Positions 26,638 to 35,963 of a stretch of 44,167 bases of DNA are shown here, one piece after another. The position numbers and the translations under genes are program-made. The notes beneath the pieces are model-generated. The model had not been told where the DNA came from. It saw only the letters and a list, made by a program, of their open reading frames with translations, and searched no databases. Numbering within the stretch: position 1 is the first letter of the stretch; the number at the start of each line of letters is the position of its first letter. Origin of the DNA: Limnothrix sp. CACIAM 69d (GTDB lineage Bacteria; Cyanobacteriota; Cyanobacteriia; CACIAM-69d); assembly GCA_001913845.2 (NCBI GenBank), contig MKGP02000090.1:1-44167 (forward strand), read 5' to 3'.

Positions 26638-28446
26638 TCAGGAACGGGGCCCAAAGGGGTCTAGTCCCGATCGCCATTGGTCGATCGCCTGAGCCAAGGC
26701 GGGCCGTACCTGCTGCCAAACACCCGCCCAATCTCGGGGCTGGGGCTGACGAAACAACCGAGCCGTGGGATACCAAGGGCAATCGGCGCGATCGAGCATC
26801 CAGCGCCAATTGGGCATTCGGGGCAACAGGATCCAAGTGGGCAAGCCCAGGCCGCCCGCCAGGTGGGTGACAGAGGTGTCAACACAAATCACCAGATCCA
26901 GTTGGGCTGCGAGGGCAGCGGTGTCGGCAAAATCCCGGAGTCGATCGTGCCAGGCCTGGACTTGCGGAAATTGGGCGATCGCCCCGGCATCAGGCCCCAC
27001 CTGCAAACCATGCAGTTGCACCTCAGGGCAATTCAGATGCTCCACAAATTGGGCTAGGGGAATCGATCGATTGTGATAGTCCCGGCGGCCGTCGCGATTG
27101 GCTTGGTAGCCGCTGGCCCAGGCAATGCCCACATGGAGTCGATCGCGCCGAAAGGTAAATTCCTGCTCCGGTCGCCAGTCCGTGGCCTGGGCTGACAGGT
27201 AAGGAATCGATCGGGGAATGGCCGCCAAGCTGGGCGTGAACACCTTGGGCAGGCTCAGAAAGGAAATTTGCCAATCGAAGGCCGGCAGGGCCGCCCCTTG
27301 AACCACCACTTGCTCCACCCCTGGCAGGGCCGCCAAAATTCGGGCCGTGGGCTGCGGTGACTCCACCACCACCCTCGCGCCCTGAGCCGCCAACAGGGGC
27401 AAATATCGCGCAAAGTGCAAAATATCGCCCAACCCACACTGGGCATAGACCAAGATCGTTTGCCCCGCGATCGGCTCCCCATTCCAGGCCGGTTGCTGGA
27501 AGGGCCGCCGGGGCAGAACATTGGGCCAGCGCCATTCAAATTCCGCAAAGCCGCGCTCATAGTCGCCTTGGTGTAACCAAAGGTTGGCCCGCCCCCAATG
27601 CACATCCGCTTCATCGGGTTGATGGCGGAGGGCGGCTTCGTAGCAGTCAGCGGCGGCGGCCAATTCCGCTAGCTCAAAATGGCAATTCCCGATCGCCCCC
27701 AGGGCCCGCGCCTGCACACCGGGATCGGGCGGAGCTAGGGTCAGCCCCCGTTGGTGGGCGGCGATCGCCTCCCGAAATTCTTGGCGATAAAAACAAACCC
27801 GTCCCAACTGGAACCAAGCACCGGGATAGTGGGGATCCAAGGCCAACGATCGCTGAACCGCCGCATAGGCCAGCTCGGGATCGTCCCCAGCTTCGCGATC
27901 GAGCGCAATCCAACTTTGCAGCAGGTGGACCAGGGCGCGATCGGGGTTGCGTTGCAAGGCCTGTTTGATCGCCGCCGCCGCTTCCGGCCACCGACATTGC
28001 TGGCAAAGACTTTGGGCTAGGTAAAGATGCAAGTCCGGTAGCTCAGGATTGGCCTGAATCGCTTGCTGATAGTGTGTGGTGGCCGTTGCCCAATTCTGTT
28101 GTTGCAGGGCAATCGCGCCCCGATTGGCCCAAACTTCTGCCCAATCGGGCCGATAGTGCAAGGCCCAACCATAGGCCCGATCGGCCGCGGCCCACTGACC
28201 TTGCCCCTGTAAACCATTGCCCAACCAGCGGTAAGGTTCTGGCCGATCGGGAGCCAGCCGAATGGCCCGTCGGGCTTGCTCGATCGCCCCTTGGGCCTGG
28301 CCCTGTCGCCAAGCCGCCTCGGCTGCCGCCAAAGCCTGGTCAAACGCCGTCGCCAGCATTTCCAAGGCGATCGGGGGTGCAGGTTTGGGGGTGATTGCTG
28401 CGATCGTTTCTTCCTGTTCGAGGGCTGTGGTTTCGCCTGTTTGCAT
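26638..28446 (-). CDS. TPR protein with C-terminal glycosyltransferase (GT9/GT41-like) domain
   Basis: This is 602 residues. After a short Pro/Ala-rich start, about seven TPR units run from about 30 to 300 (for example EPYRWLGNGLQGQGQWAAAD and AEVWANRGAIALQQQNWATA). A C-terminal domain (about 325-590) has the phrase TILVYAQCGLGDILHFARYL and the motif CVDTSVTHLAGGLGLPTWIL, followed by PNWRWML and WYPTARLF. These are hallmarks of the TPR-linked heptosyltransferase/OGT-like GT-B proteins. The substrate is unknown; it could glycosylate proteins or cell-surface polymers. The start ATG 28446 has GAGGAG upstream. The gene is strongly GC-rich and contains many GATCG motifs. It is monocistronic here. 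Confidence 0.85.
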   Translation of the reverse strand: MQTGETTALEQEETIAAITPKPAPPIALEMLATAFDQALAAAEAAWRQGQAQGAIEQARRAIRLAPDRPEPYRWLGNGLQGQGQWAAADRAYGWALHYRPDWAEVWANRGAIALQQQNWATATTHYQQAIQANPELPDLHLYLAQSLCQQCRWPEAAAAIKQALQRNPDRALVHLLQSWIALDREAGDDPELAYAAVQRSLALDPHYPGAWFQLGRVCFYRQEFREAIAAHQRGLTLAPPDPGVQARALGAIGNCHFELAELAAAADCYEAALRHQPDEADVHWGRANLWLHQGDYERGFAEFEWRWPNVLPRRPFQQPAWNGEPIAGQTILVYAQCGLGDILHFARYLPLLAAQGARVVVESPQPTARILAALPGVEQVVVQGAALPAFDWQISFLSLPKVFTPSLAAIPRSIPYLSAQATDWRPEQEFTFRRDRLHVGIAWASGYQANRDGRRDYHNRSIPLAQFVEHLNCPEVQLHGLQVGPDAGAIAQFPQVQAWHDRLRDFADTAALAAQLDLVICVDTSVTHLAGGLGLPTWILLPRMPNWRWMLDRADCPWYPTARLFRQPQPRDWAGVWQQVRPALAQAIDQWRSGLDPFGPRS

Positions 28447-28746
28447 GGATCTCCTCGCATCTGCCCGCGTCTGGCTGCTGACAATCTGGCTGCTTAAATC
28501 TAGTGGGTTAAATCTGGCTGACCGAACTTGATCGCCTGGATTTGATTAATGGAATCTGAATCAATGGAATTTGGCTGATGACAATTGCTCCAGGTCACGG
28601 TTTAGGGCCTGGGTTTCCGGATCCCGCTGCAATCTTGGCCGCCGGAACTCGCGATCGGGTCAGCTATCCGGTGTTTAATTGAACCCGGTTTAGATAATCC
28701 GATCCCCCTGAGATCAATCTTTCAAAACTTCCTAGGAGTTTGACCC

Positions 28747-29457
28747 ATGAGCCAGCTCGATCCCGCAACCATCATGAAACAACAAGTGGCCCGCGCCGCC
28801 GTGGCCCGCGTCAAGTCGGGAACCGTCGTGGGGTTGGGCAGCGGCTCAACGGCGGCCTTTGCGATCGAATATTTGGGCGATCGGCTCAAGTCCGGTGAAC
28901 TCACCAACATCATCGGCGTGCCCACGTCGTTCCAGTCGGAAGTGCTGGCCAAACAGTTTGGTATTCCCTTGGCCACGCCCAACGATGTGGATCGGATTGA
29001 TGTGGCGATCGACGGGGCCGACGAAGTGGATCCGCAAAAAAACCTGATCAAGGGCGGCGGCGCGGCCCATACCCGGGAAAAAATTGTGGACTGCTTGGCA
29101 GCGGAATTTATTGTGGTGGTGGATGCCAGCAAATTGGTCGATCGCCTGGGAACCACCTTCCTGTTGCCCGTGGAAGTGTTGCCCATGGCTTTGGAACCGG
29201 TGAAGCGGGCGATCGTCGCCCTGGGTGGTGAGCCGCAATTGCGGATGGCCGTCAAAAAAGCCGGCCCCGTGGTGACGGATCAGGGCAACTTGGTTCTGGA
29301 TGTGAAGTTCCCCAACGGCATTGACGACCCCGCCACCTTGGAAAAAGCCCTGAATAACATTCCCGGAGTCCTGGAAAACGGCCTGTTTGTGGGAACCACA
29401 GACTGCGTGCTGATTGGGGAAATTGTGGACGGGGAACCGCAAGTCCGCCAAATGTAG
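28747..29457 (+). CDS. rpiA: Ribose-5-phosphate isomerase A
   Basis: This is a 236-residue enzyme interconverting ribose 5-phosphate and ribulose 5-phosphate, needed in the Calvin cycle and the oxidative pentose phosphate pathway. The phosphate-binding [12 protein letters not shown] loop (29-40), the catalytic segment DGADEVDP (Asp89 and Asp92), Lys102 in LIKGGG, and Glu111 in HTREK are all present at the expected spacing. ATG 28747 is preceded by TAGGAG. The upstream 300 bp (28447-28746) contains its promoter but no clear consensus, and no other gene. Confidence 0.97.
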   Translation: MSQLDPATIMKQQVARAAVARVKSGTVVGLGSGSTAAFAIEYLGDRLKSGELTNIIGVPTSFQSEVLAKQFGIPLATPNDVDRIDVAIDGADEVDPQKNLIKGGGAAHTREKIVDCLAAEFIVVVDASKLVDRLGTTFLLPVEVLPMALEPVKRAIVALGGEPQLRMAVKKAGPVVTDQGNLVLDVKFPNGIDDPATLEKALNNIPGVLENGLFVGTTDCVLIGEIVDGEPQVRQM

Positions 29458-29482
29458 GATGAATGCCGTCTGGGCCAGATCG

Positions 29483-29501
29483 GGGTGGGTAATGCCCACC
29501 C
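29483..29501. repeat. Inverted repeat after rpiA
   Basis: GGGTGGG (29483-29489) and CCCACCC (29495-29501) form a 7-bp stem with the loop TAATG, about 25 bp after the rpiA stop. Similar GTGGGCATTGCCCAC-type hairpins are widespread in cyanobacterial intergenic DNA. It could end the rpiA transcript, though no T run follows. Confidence 0.5.
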
Positions 29502-29863
29502 TGCCAGTGAGTCAAGGTCTAACTGAATGCTCGACTCAGTAACTGGCTGAATGCCTACCCGATCGATAACCAATTCATAGAAATTCATTAGCCGCTGAAC
29601 AACACTCGAACGATTGAAGGGCCCGCGATCGCCATCATGGTCGATTCTGTCGGTCAAAATCTTTGCCAATTGCAGGATAGAAAGATGATTAAATATCTGT
29701 GCGATCGCTAATTACTCCTAAGTTGGGTCTTACGCGCGATCCTTGCCCGAATGTCTACCTGTTTCGGTCATTCGGCAGAATGACAATCTAGTCAAAATTG
29801 AGCGCAGAGTGAAGCGCAGGGTTGAGTGCCAATGCCATCTGCAACCACTCAACGCAAGAGATC
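29502..29863. other. Intergenic region upstream of cphB
   Basis: No gene is supported. The region has a HIP1-like GCGATCGC near 29701. An in-frame TTG at 29822 could extend cphB by 14 residues but the extension is not conserved-looking. I see no defined promoter motif. Confidence 0.5.
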
Positions 29864-30763
29864 ATGGCTCCTCAATTTTGCTCTCCCCCTCGCACGTTTA
29901 AGCCCATGGTGCAAGCTCACACGCGAATGTTGGATCGTTCAGTTCCCCAAGCCGTAAAAGCCGCAGTCATGGTCATTGGCGGCGCAGAAGACAAGATTCA
30001 CGGTCGTGAAATTCTGCACGCCTTCTTTCAGCGATCGGGCGGAACCGGTGCCAGAATCGCCATCATTCCGAGTGCTTCGCGGGAGCCATCGGTGATTGGC
30101 AGCAAGTACCGCATGATTTTCGAGAGCATGGGAGCCGAGTCGATCGAAATTCTTGATGTGCGCGATCGCGACCAAGGTTCCAACGAAAGTTATTTGGAAT
30201 ATGTCTACAGTTGTACGGGCGTGTTCATGACCGGCGGCGATCAATTGCGACTGTGTGGCTTGCTGGCGGAAACGCGGCTGATGGAAAGCATTCTGGAGCG
30301 GGTGCGGCGACGGGAAATTTCCCTGGCCGGAACCAGTGCCGGGGCAGCGGTGATGGGTCACCACATGATCGCGGGCGGTGGCTCGGGTGAGTCCCCCAAT
30401 CGATCGCTGGTGGATATGGCGACAGGGTTTGGTGTGTTGCCCCATGTGATTGTGGATCAGCACTTCCACAACCGAAATCGAATGGCGCGGCTTTTGAGCG
30501 CTGTGTCCCTGCATCCCGATCGCCTGGGCATTGGCATTGATGAAGACACCTGCGCCTGTTTTGAGGATGACGGCTCGATCGAGGTGCTCGGTAAAGGCAC
30601 GGTCACCATCATTGACCCGGGCGACATCACCTACACCAATCAATCCTTAGTGGGAGCCAACGATCCCGTTAGTCTGCATCACCTCCGCCTGCACGTGCTC
30701 AGCTACGGCGATCGCTACTCAATTCCCATGCGGCGTGTGGTCAGCACCGGGCAACCGCGCTAG
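29864..30763 (+). CDS. cphB: Cyanophycinase
   Basis: This is a 299-residue serine peptidase of family S51 that cleaves cyanophycin (multi-L-arginyl-poly-L-aspartate) to beta-Asp-Arg dipeptides in the cytoplasm. VIGGAEDKIHGREIL, IIPSASREP, FMTGGDQLRLCGLL and the nucleophile elbow AGTSAGAAVMGHH (Ser158) match the family closely. VVDQHFHNRNRMARLLS-like and GIDEDTCACFE segments complete it. Start: ATG 29864 gives an N-terminus about 28 residues longer than the compact Synechocystis enzyme, so a later Met is possible. Cyanophycin synthetase (cphA), often adjacent, is not in the window. A clear terminator follows at 30863-30897. Confidence 0.96.
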   Translation: MAPQFCSPPRTFKPMVQAHTRMLDRSVPQAVKAAVMVIGGAEDKIHGREILHAFFQRSGGTGARIAIIPSASREPSVIGSKYRMIFESMGAESIEILDVRDRDQGSNESYLEYVYSCTGVFMTGGDQLRLCGLLAETRLMESILERVRRREISLAGTSAGAAVMGHHMIAGGGSGESPNRSLVDMATGFGVLPHVIVDQHFHNRNRMARLLSAVSLHPDRLGIGIDEDTCACFEDDGSIEVLGKGTVTIIDPGDITYTNQSLVGANDPVSLHHLRLHVLSYGDRYSIPMRRVVSTGQPR

Positions 30764-30775
30764 TCGTTAAACCAT

Positions 30776-30805
30776 TTCCGTGATCTTCCGTGATCTTCCG
30801 TGATC
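30776..30805. repeat. Three exact 10-bp tandem repeats after cphB
   Basis: TTCCGTGATC is repeated three times without change, starting 13 bp after the cphB stop codon. The 10-bp period equals a helical turn. It may be slipped-strand expansion or a protein-binding array. Confidence 0.8.
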
Positions 30806-30862
30806 TAACGACTCTCGCGCTCCTGGGCTAATCCAACCGAAAGAGCACGGTTCAAAACCACG

Positions 30863-30898
30863 AAACCCAGCCTCAGTGATGCACCGGGGCTGGGTTTT
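30863..30898 (+). terminator. Rho-independent terminator of cphB
   Basis: AAACCCAGCC (30863-30872) pairs with GGCTGGGTTT (30888-30897), a 10-bp stem with a 15-base loop followed by T-rich TTTTGCGTTT. It lies 100 bp after the cphB stop. The A-rich flank could also allow termination of transcripts from the other strand. Confidence 0.8.
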
Positions 30899-31031
30899 GC
30901 GTTTGAGCTTTGAAATCTTGACCCGATCGCGCGAACCGGCAATGAACGGGCAGTGAATTAGGAATCGAGGATTGAGCCGATCGACGTTGGGCCAGCCACC
31001 GATGCGATCGGCAAACGCTGTTCCAAGTTGC

Positions 31032-31136
31032 CTACTTGTCGGCCCCTTGCAACCGCAGCAACAGGAAACCACCGCCCAAGCCAATCAAAATCAAGGTGAA
31101 TGCCAAAAAAGCCGTGCTGAAAATTTCGCCGCTCAT
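31032..31136 (-). CDS. petM: Cytochrome b6f complex subunit PetM
   Basis: This is a 34-residue single-span membrane protein. The sequence begins [13 protein letters not shown], continues through a hydrophobic helix with a Gly cluster ([10 protein letters not shown]), and ends RLQGADK. This layout, with an acidic N-terminus, FLLL and then a K/R-x-QG motif, is the signature of PetM (subunit VII), one of the small subunits at the periphery of the b6f complex in thylakoids. It lacks an in-frame upstream extension with better support. ATG is at 31136-31134 and TAG at 31034-31032. It lies upstream of the cphB terminator on the opposite strand. Small size means that annotation pipelines may miss it. 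Confidence 0.88.
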   Translation of the reverse strand: MSGEIFSTAFLAFTLILIGLGGGFLLLRLQGADK

Positions 31137-31185
31137 GGTGTTATTTCGGTTTCGGTAACGTGCCTCGCCATTGTATCAACGCGCG

Positions 31186-31265
31186 TAGGACTGGGACTCG
31201 AATTGAGACTCGAATTACGGCTTGAACGGTGGCTTGAATTGCGGCCCGAATTGAGACTTGGATTC
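31186..31265. repeat. Degenerate 12-bp repeats upstream of petM
   Basis: Variants of ACTCGAATTGAG recur about six times (GACTCGAATTGA, GACTCGAATTAC, GGCTTGAATTGC, GCCCGAATTGAG, GACTTGGATTCA), mostly at a 12-bp period. They lie about 50-130 bp upstream of the petM start, so they could affect its promoter. No gene is encoded. Confidence 0.6.
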
Positions 31266-31330
31266 AGCCATTTGACGGCTTCTCCTGCGAGCCGACGGGT
31301 GGCCTGGCTGGCCACCCAACCCAGCCAAAC

Positions 31331-32074
31331 TTACGGTGCGCTGCGAATCAACAGGGCGGTGCTTTCCTTTTGAGTTGCCAAAATAGTGCCCTGCAAGCGA
31401 GCGTTTTCCAGGCGGGCATTCGCCACATTCGCCCCATGCAACTTGGCAAACCGCAAATCGGCATTGGTCAGGTTGGCCCCGGCCAAGTCAGCCCCTTCCA
31501 AGCTGGCGCGGCTGAGGGAAGCGTTGTGTAAATTCGCATCTCGCAAATTAATCCCCGCCACATCCATCGGCACATCCATATTGCCGTGGCTGGCCTGTTG
31601 CCACCGCAGCAACCCGGCCATGGTCTGGCGAGCATTGTTCAGGTTGGCCCCAGCTAACTGGGCCCCTTCCATGTTGGCTCCCAACAGGTTGGCATCCTGG
31701 AGATTAGCCGAGCGCAAATCTGCCAACACCAATCCCACCAGGGTCAAATCCGCCTGTTGCAGGTTGGCTTGGGCGAGCTTGACTGCGTGCATCCGCGCCT
31801 CGATCGCGCTGGCTCGGCTCAAATTAGCGGCCGTCAGATCCGTGCGCCACAGTTTGGCTCCGTTCAAATTCGCCCCTTGCAGGTTCGCCCCGGCCAAATC
31901 AAGATCAGACAGGTCAGCACCACTCAGGTCACAATTCGCGCAACTTTTGGTTTCCAGCAGTTGGCGCACATGGGCAGGGTTTTCCGCAACGCTCGGGAGC
32001 GCCGTCACTGCCAATGTGCTGGCGAAGAATGCAACGCCCGCCACCACTTTCGTCAACACTTGAACTGAATTCAT
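31331..32074 (-). CDS. Exported pentapeptide-repeat protein
   Basis: This is 247 residues. A signal peptide covers about 1-30 (VLTKVVAGVAFFASTLAVTALPSVA). A CANCDLSGADLSDLDLAGAN segment then starts a run of A(D/N)LXX pentapeptide repeats that should fold as a right-handed quadrilateral beta helix. The run is broken by a 30-residue insert (about 145-175, with LLRWQQASHGNMDVPMD) before a second run. The signal peptide directs it to the periplasm or thylakoid lumen, where several cyanobacterial pentapeptide proteins are found. A CxxC pair at the repeat start may be redox-active or structural. A GGGGAAGG-type site precedes ATG 32074. Its function is unknown; petM is the next gene downstream on the same strand. 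Confidence 0.9.
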   Translation of the reverse strand: MNSVQVLTKVVAGVAFFASTLAVTALPSVAENPAHVRQLLETKSCANCDLSGADLSDLDLAGANLQGANLNGAKLWRTDLTAANLSRASAIEARMHAVKLAQANLQQADLTLVGLVLADLRSANLQDANLLGANMEGAQLAGANLNNARQTMAGLLRWQQASHGNMDVPMDVAGINLRDANLHNASLSRASLEGADLAGANLTNADLRFAKLHGANVANARLENARLQGTILATQKESTALLIRSAP

Positions 32075-32910
32075 TGCGCCTTCCCCTCGTTCAACCTGCC
32101 TCTAATATCTAGGATAAATTGGGTGGGGGCGGTGACCGCTTGCTGTTGCGGAATGCGATCGTTACGCTTTAATACGCCGGCCGCCATTACAGAGCAATGG
32201 TGATCTCGATCGCACATCCCATCAAATACCCTTGGTTTCCATTGACTCGCGAAATTGTGCGACAAAAAATCGCGATGTGACAGTTTCTGAACCAGATAAA
32301 TCAACGGTTCCAGGTCTTAGTTCGGAAATCCGTCCCCACAACCGAAAATTGATTCAGCAGTCGATCGCGCCGATCATCACCGCCTCGCTCGATCGAAGCA
32401 ACTCAACGCTTGCGGGGATCGATTTTGTTAGGATCTGCTGGGAAAAATGATTCCTCTCCAGTAAGAACCCTATTGATTTATCCTGCATTTCAAATTCAGA
32501 TTTACAGAATGTAAAGAATCGATTATTGTTTTCACGCAACTATGATCGATTGAGTTAAACGTTGCTGCTGGCTTTCAACTATTGATCTGAGTATCGCTTT
32601 AAGTATCGATTGGAGTATTGATGACGATCGCGGATCAAGTGCCGACTTAGCGATCGACCCAATATCCACCCGATATTCACATCCCAGCGATTGGGTCTGG
32701 GCCAAAGTATCGCTTGAGGGGCAATGCTTGAGGGGCAATTGGAATATTGGCTAGAGTCTGCATTGAAAAAACATCAAGTTTCGATGAAGATTCTTGACAG
32801 TTGCGCAACAATAGCCCGCTGCCTTGGCCCATGGTTCTGTTGCGGTCTGCCCCAAGGGCGGTAGGCTAAATGCGGGCGATCGCCCCTAGCGTCTTCCTGG
32901 CGACTGAACC
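32075..32910. other. Long intergenic region without a supported gene
   Basis: About 830 bp lies between divergent genes. Short frames on both strands (60-75 codons) have no recognisable features. CTTGAGGGGCAAT is duplicated near 32712-32740, and GAGTAT-type phrases recur near 32588-32620. Both flanking genes need their promoters here. Confidence 0.5.
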
Positions 32911-33933
32911 GTGACTAAGCTGATTATTCAGATTCCCTGCTTCAACGAAGAAGAAACCCTGGGCATTACGCTCCAAGCCTTGCCCCGTGAGGTGCCCGGC
33001 TGCGATGTGGTGGAGTGGTTGGTGATTGATGATGGCAGCATCGATCGCACCGCTGAGGTGGCCTTGGCCCATGGGGTAGACCACGTTGTGCGACTGTCCA
33101 CCAATCAGGGACTGGCAAAGGCGTTCATGGCCGGTTTGGATGCTTGCTTAAAGGCCGGGGCAGACATCATCGTTAATACCGATGCGGACAATCAATATTG
33201 TGCCGATGACATTCCGGCGCTGGTGTTTCCAATCCTGGCCCATCAAGCAGAGATGGTGATTGGGGCCCGCCCGATCGCGGAAATTGAGCATTTCTCGCCC
33301 GTCAAGAAGGCCCTGCAACAGTTTGGCAGTTGGGTGGTGCGCTTGGCCAGCGACACGGACATTCCCGATGCGCCCAGTGGGTTTCGGGCCCTAAGTCGGG
33401 AGGCAGCCCTGCGGGTCAATGTATTCAATGGCTATACCTACACCCTGGAGACGATTATCCAAGCGGGTCAACAGGGAATCGCAATTGTTTCCGTGCCAAT
33501 TCGCACCAATGGCTACCTGCGCCCCTCGCGCCTGGTCAAGAGCATCCGCAGCTATATCCAGCGATCGATCTTCACGATTCTGCGGATTTTCATGACCTAC
33601 AAACCCCTGCGATCGTTTCTGATTTTGGGGACAGTTCCTTTCTCGATCGGGGTCTTGTTGGGAATTCGCTGGCTGCTGCTTTACTTCGGCGGCTCACCCC
33701 GGGCCCACGTGCCTAGCTTGATCCTGGCCGCGATCGGGATCTTGGTGGGGGTGCAGCTCTGGATTTTGGGATTGGTGGCGGATTTGCTGGCCGTGAACCG
33801 CAAAATGCTCGAAGACATCCAACTGCGGGCCCGCCGGGCAGAAATTGAAGCCGCCCGCCAAGGAAGCGATCCCCCGGTCAGCGGCCCCCTGGCTTCGCTA
33901 TATCCCATGCATGACAACCGTTCCAGTCGCTAA
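32911..33933 (+). CDS. Glycosyltransferase family 2 (dolichol-phosphate-mannose-synthase type)
   Basis: This is 340 residues from a GTG at 32911; no better ATG is available before the first strand. The N-terminus LIIQIPCFNEEETL, the acidic LVIDDGSIDRT and the NTDADNQY motif are typical of DPM1/GtrB-like GT2 enzymes. APSGFRALSREAAL matches their substrate loop. Two hydrophobic segments (about 232-255 and 265-290) should anchor it to the membrane, followed by a charged tail. Such enzymes transfer a sugar to a polyprenyl phosphate or diacylglycerol for later use in glycans. The donor and acceptor are not predictable. The gene is not next to other glycan genes. Confidence 0.88.
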   Translation: MTKLIIQIPCFNEEETLGITLQALPREVPGCDVVEWLVIDDGSIDRTAEVALAHGVDHVVRLSTNQGLAKAFMAGLDACLKAGADIIVNTDADNQYCADDIPALVFPILAHQAEMVIGARPIAEIEHFSPVKKALQQFGSWVVRLASDTDIPDAPSGFRALSREAALRVNVFNGYTYTLETIIQAGQQGIAIVSVPIRTNGYLRPSRLVKSIRSYIQRSIFTILRIFMTYKPLRSFLILGTVPFSIGVLLGIRWLLLYFGGSPRAHVPSLILAAIGILVGVQLWILGLVADLLAVNRKMLEDIQLRARRAEIEAARQGSDPPVSGPLASLYPMHDNRSSR

Positions 33934-34138
33934 ATTGACCTTGCATCACGTCGCATCACGCCAAAGTTTGATCAACTAGCGGATCAATTTTTCGCAATGG
34001 TTTGCAACGATCAGTTGACGAGCTTCAAAAAGCCTGCTAGATTAATCACCCGTGTTCGGAATTTCACTGCGACACCCAACCAGCCCGGTTGTTCTTGCAG
34101 TCCCCAACACCACCTCATAGCCTCCAACAAGGCGATGG

Positions 34139-34210
34139 GGGTCGCTAACTCAACGGTAGAGTACTCGGCTTTTAACCGATTAGTTCTGGGTTCGAATCCC
34201 AGGCGACCCA
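34139..34210 (+). tRNA. tRNA-Lys (anticodon TTT)
   Basis: The 72-base cloverleaf has acceptor GGGTCGC (34139-34145) pairing with GCGACCC (34203-34209), discriminator A 34210, D-stem ACTC/GAGT, anticodon stem CTCGG/CCGAT with the loop CTTTTAA (anticodon TTT), and T-arm CTGGG TTCGAAT CCCAG. CCA is not encoded. A short T run follows at once. Confidence 0.97.
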
Positions 34211-34626
34211 TTTTTTTAGAACCCACAGTTTTCAGAAATAGTCTTCAGATTCTGTATGTAGGATCCTGCTCTGGATTGAACTGACTGGATCTCTCCATGC
34301 TCCGCCATGCCTGCACAACACCCCAAGGGCTGGTTTTGGGCGATCGAGTCGATCGGGAGATCAAGTCACTTTCCAAAACTCCCTGCCACTCAGGATTTTT
34401 CATGGGTCAGGATCGCCCAAATCCTCTCGAGATCGGGTCTCTAGGTTTGGTCGATCGGGCGCTTGGTCAATTCAAGATCTCCAAAACTGCCAAATCGTCG
34501 AAATTTTAATTCTTGGCTCCAGAAAAACAGGGGGGCTGGCAACAATTGTTTTAAGATTAGTGCCAAGCACTCGACCGGCCGAGAGTTATCGAGGCATCGA
34601 TATAAATCTATCTTAGGAGGATTCCT
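34211..34626. other. Intergenic region between tRNA-Lys and the aldolase
   Basis: No gene is supported. A 70-codon frame at 34297-34509 has no features. The last 90 bp holds the aldolase leader with a TATAAA-like box near 34599 and a strong AGGAGG (about 34615-34620). A T run follows the tRNA end (34211-34216). Confidence 0.55.
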
Positions 34627-35700
34627 ATGGCGCTCGTACCCATGCGGCTTCTGCTCGACCACGCGGCAGAAAATGGCTACGGCATTCCTGCCTTCAACGT
34701 CAACAACATGGAGCAGATCCAAGCGATCATGCGGGCAGCCGATGAAACCGATAGCCCCGTGATCCTGCAAGCGTCGCGTGGTGCTCGTAACTACGCTGGC
34801 GAAAACTTCCTGCGTCACCTGATCTTGGCAGCTGTGGAAACCTATCCCCACATCCCCATCAGCATGCACCAAGACCACGGTAACGAGCCGGCCACCTGCT
34901 ACTCGGCCATCAAAAACGGCTTCACTAGCGTGATGATGGATGGCTCGCTGGAAGCTGATGCGAAGACCCCCGCGAGCTACGAGTACAACGTGAACGTGAC
35001 CCGCGAAGTGGTGAAAGTTGCCCACTCGCTGGGTGTGAGCGTGGAAGGCGAACTGGGTTGCTTGGGTTCGCTGGAAACCGGCATGGGCGAAGCAGAAGAT
35101 GGTCACGGCTTTGAAGGCAAGCTGGATCACTCCCAACTGCTGACCGACCCCGATGAAGCAGCCGACTTCGTGGAAAAAACCCAAGTGGATGCTCTGGCAG
35201 TGGCGATCGGCACCAGCCACGGTGCTTACAAGTTCACCCGCAAGCCGACCGGCGAAATCCTGGCCATCAGCCGCATTGAAGAAATCCACAACCGTCTCCC
35301 CAACACCCACTTGGTGATGCATGGTTCGTCTTCGGTTCCCGAAGATCTGCTGGCGCTGATCAACCAATACGGCGGCACGATCCCCGAAACCTACGGCGTG
35401 CCCGTGGAAGAAATCCAAAAGGGCATCAAGTGCGGTGTGCGCAAGGTGAACATCGACACTGACAACCGCTTGGCGATCACCGCTGCGGTGCGCGAAGCCC
35501 TGGCCGGCAACACCAAGGAATTTGACCCCCGTCACTTCCTGAAGCCCTCGATCAAGTACATGCAAAAGGTGTGTGCCGATCGCTATAGCGAGTTCTGGAC
35601 TGCTGGCAACGCTAGCAAGATCAAGCAAGTCTCGGTGGACGAGTTTGCTCGCAAGTATGCCAAGGGCGAATTGGTGGCTAAGGCTGCTGCCAAGGTCTAA
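34627..35700 (+). CDS. fbaA: Fructose-bisphosphate aldolase, class II
   Basis: This is a 357-residue zinc-dependent aldolase that makes fructose 1,6-bisphosphate (and, in the Calvin cycle, sedoheptulose 1,7-bisphosphate) from triose phosphates. The metal and catalytic motif [10 protein letters not shown] (Asp83 and His84), the [10 protein letters not shown] segment (His198) and [11 protein letters not shown] are conserved. The length and the N-terminus [20 protein letters not shown] fit the photosynthetic type. Codon usage looks optimised (many GGT, ACC, AAC, CTG), as expected for high expression. A strong AGGAGG lies 6-11 bp before ATG 34627, and a classical terminator follows. The symbol is used as fbaA, fda or cbbA by different authors. 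Confidence 0.97.
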   Translation: MALVPMRLLLDHAAENGYGIPAFNVNNMEQIQAIMRAADETDSPVILQASRGARNYAGENFLRHLILAAVETYPHIPISMHQDHGNEPATCYSAIKNGFTSVMMDGSLEADAKTPASYEYNVNVTREVVKVAHSLGVSVEGELGCLGSLETGMGEAEDGHGFEGKLDHSQLLTDPDEAADFVEKTQVDALAVAIGTSHGAYKFTRKPTGEILAISRIEEIHNRLPNTHLVMHGSSSVPEDLLALINQYGGTIPETYGVPVEEIQKGIKCGVRKVNIDTDNRLAITAAVREALAGNTKEFDPRHFLKPSIKYMQKVCADRYSEFWTAGNASKIKQVSVDEFARKYAKGELVAKAAAKV

Positions 35701-35839
35701 AAGGTTCGATCGGGAAGTTGGGTGATGGATGATTCAATCGGCACATACCTAATGAATCGGGCGATCGCCCAACTCTGTCCCCGATTGATCACTGAGTGAT
35801 CATTGATTAATCACTGAATTTTTGACCCCAAAATGACAG

Positions 35840-35874
35840 TAGCGGTGAGGCGCTTGGCTTCACCGCTATTTTTT
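35840..35874 (+). terminator. Rho-independent terminator of the aldolase gene
   Basis: TAGCGGTGA (35840-35848) pairs with TCACCGCTA (35860-35868) and is followed by a run of T (35869-35874). It lies 140 bp after the aldolase stop. Another palindrome, TGATCACTGAGTGATCA (35786-35802), lies between. Confidence 0.9.
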
Positions 35875-35963
35875 GCGTTTAGTTTTTCTGCTGCTGAGTT
35901 TGTTGTTTTTGGGTTCGCTGTTTTTGGGTCGATTGTTGATGCCAACTAGCGGCAGCAACCCGC

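Noticed and set aside
34441..35628. Long minus-strand frame opposite the aldolase
   Set aside because: It mirrors the codon-biased aldolase gene and has no domain.
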